From NCBI GenBank assembly GCA_002296225.1, contig DBHR01000034.1, positions 1,242 through 13,003 on the forward strand: a stretch of DNA of 11,762 nucleotides, given 5' to 3'. How positions within the stretch are numbered: the stretch's first letter is position 1; every line of letters starts with the position of its first letter. Shown piece by piece: positions 7,529 through 11,762 of this stretch. The notes under the pieces are model-generated. The model saw only the letters and a list, made by a program, of their open reading frames with translations. It did not search any database and had not been told where the DNA came from. The translations under genes were made by a program, and so were the position numbers. The stretch is from Acidobacteria bacterium UBA823 (lineage in GTDB: Bacteria > Acidobacteriota > Vicinamibacteria > Vicinamibacterales > UBA823).

Positions 7529-7563
7529 AAAAAAAACTGGGGGTCGTTCTACACGACCCCCAG
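7529..7563 (-). terminator. Intrinsic terminator after the TPR gene
   Basis: On the minus strand, an 11-bp perfect stem (CTGGGGGTCGT and ACGACCCCCAG, arms 7553-7563 and 7537-7547) with a 5-base loop (7548-7552) is followed at once by eight T (7536-7529). It begins 30 bases after the TAA of the TPR gene (7594-7596). The U tract ends exactly at the GGAG of the next minus-strand gene, so it also forms the 5' leader of that gene. Confidence 0.85.
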
Positions 7564-7593
7564 CGATACCCAACAATTTCACACCGAGACGGA

Positions 7594-8556
7594 TTACTGC
7601 GGTCGGATTTTCGTAAGTAAATCTATCGCCTGTCTTTTCTGTGCCGAGTCGTTCGGAGAAAGGTCAATGAACCTTTGAAAATCGTCGGCTGCCGGCTCGT
7701 AGTTCTCTTCACCCGATTGTCGATTGGACTGCACCCGAGCCATCCCCCGATAGTAATACGGCATCGCGGTATTTGACGACCGCCTGATCGCAACGCCCAG
7801 AACCCGAATCGCATGGCCATATTCCTCACGCTCCATCAGCGTGTTCGCACTAAGGTCGATAAACGCCGTCACCCAATCGCTAGGTAACGGACGACCGAGC
7901 CCATTGACGTAGCCGTGCATCCGCTGATACAGGCCCTCCTTGCCAGCCATCATCATCGCCTGCATCCCAATCTCGACCGGAAGCCCTGGATCCGTCGGCG
8001 GCGTCACATCGGCCCACCACGCAAGCATGGCGTCATATTCACTCAGTGCCTCTGAAAGCATATCCTCCGCTTCGTAGGTCTGTGCGATCGCGCCATGCAG
8101 ATTCACGTTGTTCGGAAGCGAGAAGAGGAGCATCTGGTACTTTTCACGTGCACCACTATAATTGCGCGCTGCCATATCCGCTGACGCCTCGGCAACCAGA
8201 TCCTGCATGGCCGGCAGGACGAACGCGAGGTCTTCGTTGCCACGTGGGAGAACCTCGACTTCCCGCTGGGAAATAATGTATCCAAGGTGGGTTCCGTTGA
8301 CGGTGATCTGCCACATCCCGGCCTTCAAATCGTCAAGGTCGAAATCGCCGTTGCCACCGGCGAACTCCTGAGTCGGCCCCGTACCGGTTTCCAAGTAGAC
8401 CGCTGTGACCGTGCTACCAGACAAGCCCTCTCCCGCGGCATTAGTCACCGAGCCGTCCAAGTCGACCCGACCCTTCCAATCCTGACCGTTGACCGCCACC
8501 GGCACTGCCAGCGCAACGAGCAGGACGACCACCAACCGTAATGCGTAATCCTTCAC
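7594..8556 (-). CDS. Secreted protein with carboxypeptidase-regulatory-like domain and TPR region
   Basis: 320 residues from GTG 8556, chosen because it starts a clean signal peptide (ALRLVVVLLVALAVPVAVNG) and has GGGGG 5 bases upstream. The in-frame GTG at 8616 lies about where the predicted promoter would start transcription, so it is unlikely. Residues about 28-115 form a beta-sandwich like carboxypeptidase-regulatory/CNA-B domains (GSVTNAAGEGLSGSTVTAV, DFDLDDLKAGMWQITVNG). Residues about 118-318 are helical with TPR-like hairpins: AARNYSGAREKYQMLL, IAQTYEAEDMLSEALSEYDAML, REEYGHAIRVLGVAIRR, and PYYYRGMARVQ...DDFQRFIDLSPND. A role as a periplasmic protein-interaction scaffold is likely from the fold types; partners are unknown. 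The TPR spacing is irregular in the middle (180-225). Confidence 0.85.
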   Translation of the reverse strand: MKDYALRLVVVLLVALAVPVAVNGQDWKGRVDLDGSVTNAAGEGLSGSTVTAVYLETGTGPTQEFAGGNGDFDLDDLKAGMWQITVNGTHLGYIISQREVEVLPRGNEDLAFVLPAMQDLVAEASADMAARNYSGAREKYQMLLFSLPNNVNLHGAIAQTYEAEDMLSEALSEYDAMLAWWADVTPPTDPGLPVEIGMQAMMMAGKEGLYQRMHGYVNGLGRPLPSDWVTAFIDLSANTLMEREEYGHAIRVLGVAIRRSSNTAMPYYYRGMARVQSNRQSGEENYEPAADDFQRFIDLSPNDSAQKRQAIDLLTKIRPQ

Positions 8557-8621
8557 GTTAGCCCCCAAAACCCGAAAGTTTTTCTTAGCCCCCTGGGCTC
8601 CCAAGGGACAGACCACGACTA

Positions 8622-8651
8622 ATTATAATTGACTCATAAAGCGGTGGTAAA
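8622..8651 (-). promoter_or_regulatory. Candidate sigma70-type promoter for the TPR gene
   Basis: On the minus strand, a perfect -10 TATAAT (8627-8622) lies 18 bases after TTTACC (8651-8646), a 4-of-6 match to the -35 box. It sits in the 137-base gap between two minus-strand genes, and the expected start near 8615 gives a leader of about 60 bases to GTG 8556. The -10 is embedded in the palindrome AATTATAATT (8621-8630). Confidence 0.5.
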
Positions 8652-8693
8652 CCCTGTGTTCATCAGAAACCTAGGTAGTAGAAATTACCGCAC

Positions 8694-9542
8694 TCAGGGC
8701 GAGACATCTACTTGCACATGGGCGTTCGTCCAGCAGCATTGGAACCCGCCACTGGCGCCAGATGAATCGTTCAGTTGTGCTCGTAGGATATATACGCCCG
8801 GGGCGCTAAAAGTAACGGTCGTGCTCGTCTCACCGGTTGCCTCGTCGGTTTCCGGTCGGGGTTCACTGAAGACGGCCTCCCCTTCGCCGCGATACTTGCT
8901 CCATCGGACCCGAACAGGAGCACCTTCAAGAACCCGCCGATTCGGGTCAACCTGCCCGTCGTCAGTCGCCCACAGGGTCAAGGTCAACGAGTCGTCCACC
9001 GCCGCTTCGTACTCAGCACTAATCCCAAGCGGGGGGCCGTGATGAAACTCGCCGGACGATATGAACTTGACCTGCGGCGGTGTGTTTCCCTGCGCCGGTT
9101 CAAGGTAGGGCTCAACTTCCCATAGCGGGTCGAGACCCATTGGCACTTGTGTGAGTTGTCCGTTCGCAACGATCGTCCAGGTGAGAGTCTGACCAAAAAA
9201 ATCTGGCGGCACGTTAATGGAAAAGACGCCCCAAGCTCGGCGAGGCAGAAAGTGCGTAGGCTGGCCGTAGTCGGGACCACCAGGTTCAATCCTGTTGTCC
9301 GGCCCCACCGGAATATCGAGCACCTCCTCGGTATTCCGGTTGAAGTACCCCACGAGCAAGTGAATCTGCCCATCTGGAGTTCGGAACCAGCCCTCGTAGG
9401 CCGCGGTCACGCTTTGGCCAGAGGCTCGCATCGGCGCCAGTGGCAACTCTTGGGTTACTACCCGTTGTGGCACGGCTAGGAGGGCGACCACCAGAATCGC
9501 AGCAGCACTGACGCGTGTAATGAAAGTCCAACCTGCGGTCAC
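8694..9542 (-). CDS. Secreted Ig-like protein of unknown function with C-terminal Cys-Cys
   Basis: 282 residues from GTG 9542, with AGGAG 8 bases upstream and a signal peptide (ITRVSAAAILVVALLAVPQ). Residues about 45-135 are beta-rich (YEGWFRTPDGQIHLLVGYFNRN, QPTHFLPRRAWGVFSINVP, LTWTIVANGQ). Residues about 150-282 resemble a cadherin/PKD-type Ig-like module (GNTPPQVKF, LTLTLWATDDG, FSAPGVYILRAQLND) ending in GGFQCCWTNAHVQVDV with adjacent Cys269-Cys270, the only cysteines in the mature part. No enzyme motifs are seen. It follows the copper-monooxygenase-like gene by 120 bases on the same strand and could be its partner or an electron/copper-related accessory (inference from position only). 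I recall similar proteins as uncharacterised in acidobacterial genomes, but cannot verify this here. Confidence 0.8.
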   Translation of the reverse strand: MTAGWTFITRVSAAAILVVALLAVPQRVVTQELPLAPMRASGQSVTAAYEGWFRTPDGQIHLLVGYFNRNTEEVLDIPVGPDNRIEPGGPDYGQPTHFLPRRAWGVFSINVPPDFFGQTLTWTIVANGQLTQVPMGLDPLWEVEPYLEPAQGNTPPQVKFISSGEFHHGPPLGISAEYEAAVDDSLTLTLWATDDGQVDPNRRVLEGAPVRVRWSKYRGEGEAVFSEPRPETDEATGETSTTVTFSAPGVYILRAQLNDSSGASGGFQCCWTNAHVQVDVSP

Positions 9543-9612
9543 AACGGGAACTCCTGTCTGGGGAGGGGCGTAATCGACACGGACGAACGCAAGACCGTTG
9601 TCGGTGCATCGA

Positions 9613-9646
9613 CCGGCGGGGACACGCTCATCAACGCCCCCGCCGG
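9613..9646 (-). other. GC-rich hairpin after the monooxygenase gene
   Basis: A perfect 9-bp inverted repeat (CCGGCGGGG at 9613-9621, CCCCGCCGG at 9638-9646) encloses a 16-base loop, starting 17 bases downstream of the minus-strand stop at 9663. There is no T tract on either side, so it is not a standard intrinsic terminator. It could protect the 3' end of the upstream message or separate expression of the two genes. Confidence 0.5.
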
Positions 9647-9662
9647 AGATAACATCGAATAA

Positions 9663-11027
9663 TTAGGGCTGCTGGTCAGTCAACGCAAGCTGGTTCGCTT
9701 CACGCTCAGCAATCTCAACCTCAAGATCTTCGTCACTCATGTAGGTGATGTTCACCCAGGCATGCGCCATCTCATCGACCGTTCGGTCACCCCAGCCGAC
9801 CCATTGGTTGGGGTCAGGATTATCACGATTCGCTGAGGTGTTGTCGTGCCACGCCGTGACCCGCAGTAGGGTTCCCTTGGGCAGCAACGGCGCCGCATCG
9901 TCAGCGTAGACGTAGTTGTTATGCCAATCGAACTGGTATTTATCAACGTGGTTCAACATCCGGCGTCTACCGTCCGGAAGCAGTGCCTCCATCGACATCG
10001 CCTTACCACGAAGGTGCATGTGGGGTTGGAAGTTCTCAACACGACCGGCCTTCTTCAACGCAAAGAAGCCCTGGTGCACGGAAACGGTATTCGGAGGAAT
10101 ATCGAGGCCGCGACTTCCACCCTCAATGCCATGAATGAGATGTAACACCTGGCGATACTTGGGTGCGTAGCCCTTGGGATGAAAGTAGACTGCGAGCTCA
10201 GCTGAATTGGTAATCTCTTCGCCGACCGCGTGATAGTGAATATCCCACACAATCTTGGACTCAGGTAGCATGAGCTTACCGCTATCGGAACGGGTGATCT
10301 CGCCCTGCTTGCCAACAGCCCATTCCATAAAGAGCCCGGGACCGATGTCATCGGGATCATTCCCAATCATGAACTCTGGCTCTTCCTGTTGGAGTCGCGC
10401 GAGCGCATGATGAGTGATCCGTCGGCCTTCTGGGGTGGACGGCCGAATCTCAATCGCCCGAACCCACCGGGGCTCAGTTAACCCAGTCTCAACGACCGGC
10501 TTATACCAAACGTCCTGGGCCTGCGCAGGCATTGTGTACGCTGGCGATCGGATGATTAGGTCCGGCGGACCGAACAGCTCCTCATAATTCCATGTTTCAC
10601 CCTCAGGCCAGGTCATCGGACGCGGCATATTCGCCAGGTCGCCCATCGGCGCACCGTTGTCGACCCACCGGACGATGGTGTCGATTTGCTCATCCGACAG
10701 GGACCGGTCATTCTTAAAATCCTGGATGCCGACACGCTGGTCCAAATGCCACGGAGGCATTTCACGTGACGCAATCACAGCCTTGATCCGCCGCGCCCAT
10801 GGCCGCGTTTCACCATATGTCACAAGGGACATCGGTGCCATCGAGCCCTCACGGTGACACGCCTCGCACTTCTCCTGGAAGATCGGCGCAACATCACGCG
10901 CGAACGTGACCGATGGGTCAGACGATTGCGCCGACGCCGTCGAGGTCAGTACCGCCACCACACCAAGTGCAAGCACGCCCACACTTAGAACCTGCCCCAT
11001 CCCGCTACGGACCTGTGCCTCTACCAT
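9663..11027 (-). CDS. Cytochrome c fused to PHM-like copper type II monooxygenase domain
   Basis: 454 residues. ATG 11027 is chosen because AAGGGAG lies 6 bases upstream; a TTG at 11045 and a GTG at 11030 in frame would overlap that site. A signal peptide (VLSVGVLALGVVAVLTSTASA) leads to a cytochrome c domain with CEACH (54-58) and REMPPWH giving a likely axial Met90. The C-terminal part (about 145-440) shows every copper-ligand motif of peptidylglycine alpha-hydroxylating monooxygenase (PHM): THHAL (His206-His207) and WDIHYH (His264) for one copper, PHMH (His336, His338) and DEMAHAW (Met420) for the other. PHM-family enzymes hydroxylate C-H bonds using two coppers, O2 and an electron donor; here the fused heme domain could supply electrons (inference). 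The substrate is unknown. It is probably periplasmic and lies upstream of the Ig-like secreted gene on the same strand. Confidence 0.9.
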   Translation of the reverse strand: MVEAQVRSGMGQVLSVGVLALGVVAVLTSTASAQSSDPSVTFARDVAPIFQEKCEACHREGSMAPMSLVTYGETRPWARRIKAVIASREMPPWHLDQRVGIQDFKNDRSLSDEQIDTIVRWVDNGAPMGDLANMPRPMTWPEGETWNYEELFGPPDLIIRSPAYTMPAQAQDVWYKPVVETGLTEPRWVRAIEIRPSTPEGRRITHHALARLQQEEPEFMIGNDPDDIGPGLFMEWAVGKQGEITRSDSGKLMLPESKIVWDIHYHAVGEEITNSAELAVYFHPKGYAPKYRQVLHLIHGIEGGSRGLDIPPNTVSVHQGFFALKKAGRVENFQPHMHLRGKAMSMEALLPDGRRRMLNHVDKYQFDWHNNYVYADDAAPLLPKGTLLRVTAWHDNTSANRDNPDPNQWVGWGDRTVDEMAHAWVNITYMSDEDLEVEIAEREANQLALTDQQP

Positions 11028-11396
11028 CACGCACTCCCTTGCCAAATCATCCGGGTCAAATCTCGCGGGCCCGGAAGGCCTCGAACCATTGAGACCGATT
11101 ACCGAAAGCCAGCGTAACCTTAAGTGGTCCAGATTTTACCGCGATTTCGGACAGGCCGCACCATTGGAATCAAAATGTTAAAAAATGGTGAGAAATTCAC
11201 TAATTCTAGCCACGACCAGGGTCGAGGGAGTGGCTCGGAACACCGAATCACTGCACGAGTGCAAACCTCACAGGTCAGACCTTACCTGAGGCTCTTAGAA
11301 CCGAAGAGCGGAAGACAATGGAGGTGAAGTACGAAGCTGCGCGCGCGCGGGGGCAGAATCAAATTACTGGATGGTTCGTGCTGGAAGTAGGACGAG
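11028..11396. other. Gene-free region between two minus-strand genes
   Basis: 369 bases with no convincing gene. It should hold the promoter of the copper monooxygenase gene, but I see no clear -35/-10 pair; TAAAAT near 11137-11142 (minus) lacks a good -35. It contains short inverted repeats (TGCAC-GA-GTGCA at 11252-11263; AGGTC-A-GACCT at 11272-11282; CAGGT...ACCTG at 11271-11288) that could be operator-like, an alternating GC run at 11339-11349, and the out-of-frame remnant of the repeat gene described separately. There is no tRNA, even though a TTCGA box occurs on the minus strand near 11080. Confidence 0.5.
11034..11040 (-). promoter_or_regulatory. Ribosome-binding site that fixes the monooxygenase start
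   Basis: AAGGGAG on the minus strand, 6 bases before ATG 11027. The two other in-frame candidates, GTG 11030 (3 bases) and TTG 11045 (upstream of the site), cannot use it well. Confidence 0.65.
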
Positions 11397-11420
11397 TTAG
11401 GACGAGACCCACCTTTTTGT
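11359..11420 (-). other. Out-of-frame C-terminal extension of the 11-residue-repeat gene
   Basis: In the -1 frame relative to the repeat gene, the minus strand reads on from the ACA-AAA codons as KKVGLVLTRPTSS and ends at TGA (11359-11361). This duplicates KKVGLFLTRPFRG, which is encoded in frame about 60 bases upstream; the DNA copies are 11456-11481 and 11394-11419 (21 of 26 bases identical). The frames part at an A5 run (T5 at 11414-11418 on +). One lost A, or -1 slippage on AAA, would explain it. Confidence 0.4.
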
Positions 11421-11481
11421 TTGCCTCTCACCCTCACTCTGACCACGAAACGGGCGAGTTAGAAACAGACCCACCTTCTTA
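11394..11481. repeat. 26-bp imperfect direct repeat
   Basis: Two copies, 11394-11419 and 11456-11481, both of form GAGTTAG-n-A-nn-AGACCCACCTT-n-TT-n, 21 of 26 positions identical, 62 bases apart. They encode the duplicated KKVGLxLTR motif on the minus strand in two different frames. Confidence 0.7.
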
Positions 11482-11726
11482 AACACCTTTGCGGTCGAAA
11501 CACTCGCTTTTGCGACACCCTTGGCGACCGTGGTGCTCACTTTCGCCACACCCTTGGCGACCGTGGTGCCCCCTTTCGCCACACCCTTGGCGACCGTGGT
11601 GCCCCCTTTCGCCACACCCTTACCGACTGCGCTACTCGCACGGGTAAAAACCCGCCATCCAGGCGCACCCGGCGCCGATGGATCGAACTCGCTAACCTGA
11701 GGAATCAGCGGATCGAGATTCGGCAT
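11397..11726 (-). CDS. Small basic protein of five 11-residue repeats
   Basis: 109 residues, ATG 11726, with only a weak ribosome-binding site (CGGAA, 6 bases upstream) and no signal peptide. Residues 1-25 are Pro/Asp-rich (MPNLDPLIPQ). Residues 34-88 are five 11-mers: VGKGVAKGGTT, VAKGVAKGGTT, VAKGVAKVSTT, VAKGVAKASVS, TAKVFKKVGLF. The hydrophobic residues at positions 1 and 5 with Lys at 3 and 7 suit an 11/3 amphipathic helix, as in synucleins, apolipoproteins and group 3 LEA proteins; the composition (V, A, K, G, T) is strikingly synuclein-like, though similarity by descent is not claimed. Membrane or nucleic-acid binding through the lysine face is possible. The C-terminus (QTKRWVSS) is probably altered by a frame change. 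The alternative is a non-coding tandem repeat that happens to stay open, since 33-bp repeats keep any frame. Confidence 0.55.
   Translation of the reverse strand: MPNLDPLIPQVSEFDPSAPGAPGWRVFTRASSAVGKGVAKGGTTVAKGVAKGGTTVAKGVAKVSTTVAKGVAKASVSTAKVFKKVGLFLTRPFRGQSEGERQTKRWVSS
11486..11650 (-). repeat. 33-bp tandem repeat, five units
   Basis: Units start at 11486, 11519, 11552, 11585 and 11618. Units 11552-11584 and 11585-11617 are identical; 11519-11551 differs at two bases; the outer two are diverged. The exact 33-base period keeps the coding frame and yields the 11-residue protein repeat. The identity of the central units indicates recent expansion or slippage. Confidence 0.9.
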
Positions 11727-11762
11727 AGCGTTCCGAGCCGGCCAGCGCGCGGCAGGCCGGTG

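Noticed and set aside
11060..11110. tRNA-like TTCGA box on the minus strand near 11080
   Set aside because: The flanking 5-base arms do not pair as a T stem, and no acceptor or anticodon arm can be folded around it.
11339..11349. Alternating GC run that could form Z-DNA
   Set aside because: Only 11 bases in a GC-rich genome and without any associated feature.
11318..11482. Small + strand ORF of 54 codons starting at ATG 11318
   Set aside because: It runs antisense through the C-terminal end and direct repeat of the repeat-protein gene, has only a weak ribosome site, and its composition (GC run, Pro/Thr-rich end) gives no protein-like features.
11738..11760. Inverted repeat CCGGCC/GGCCGG at the right edge, upstream of the repeat-protein gene
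   Set aside because: Six base pairs in GC-rich sequence at the end of the window; its context is cut off, so no role can be judged.

Overview
The window looks like a piece of chromosome from a GC-rich Gram-negative bacterium. It encodes almost only exported or membrane proteins: c-type cytochromes, a TlpA-like thioredoxin, a DsrE-like periplasmic protein, a MATE pump and several secreted proteins of unknown function. This mix, and especially the cytochrome c fused to a PHM-like copper monooxygenase, recalls environmental Acidobacteriota (Vicinamibacteria-like). That placement is inference from gene content. I see no rRNA, tRNA, CRISPR array, transposase or integrase.

Left part (1-3716). The 3' end of an NHL-repeat beta-propeller gene runs off the left edge on the + strand. 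It converges on a minus-strand operon of three genes, transcribed as MATE transporter, then a BNR/sialidase-fold secreted protein with a CxCC cysteine cluster, then a TlpA-like thioredoxin. The last two genes overlap by 4 bases (GTGA). A 376-base gap (3717-4092) separates this operon from the next, divergent group.

Middle (4093-6978, + strand). This holds a secreted DsrE-family protein, a secreted 353-residue protein made of two copies of an unrecognised domain, and a diheme cytochrome c with the heme-ligand cysteine pattern of the TsdA (thiosulfate dehydrogenase)/SoxA group. Together they may form a periplasmic sulfur-redox module, which is a hypothesis.

Right-centre (7000-11027, minus strand). 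In order of transcription: a cytochrome c/PHM-like copper monooxygenase, a secreted Ig-like protein ending in a Cys-Cys motif, a secreted protein with a carboxypeptidase-regulatory-like domain and TPRs, and a small secreted protein. A clear intrinsic terminator (hairpin plus U8) lies before the last gene and directly abuts its ribosome-binding site.

Right edge (11028-11762). After a 369-base gap comes a small minus-strand gene encoding five 11-residue Val/Ala/Lys/Gly/Thr repeats (33-bp tandem DNA repeat), reminiscent of synuclein or LEA-type amphipathic repeats. A second copy of its C-terminal KKVGLxLTRP motif lies just downstream, displaced by one reading frame at an A5 run. This is the least ordinary locus in the window.
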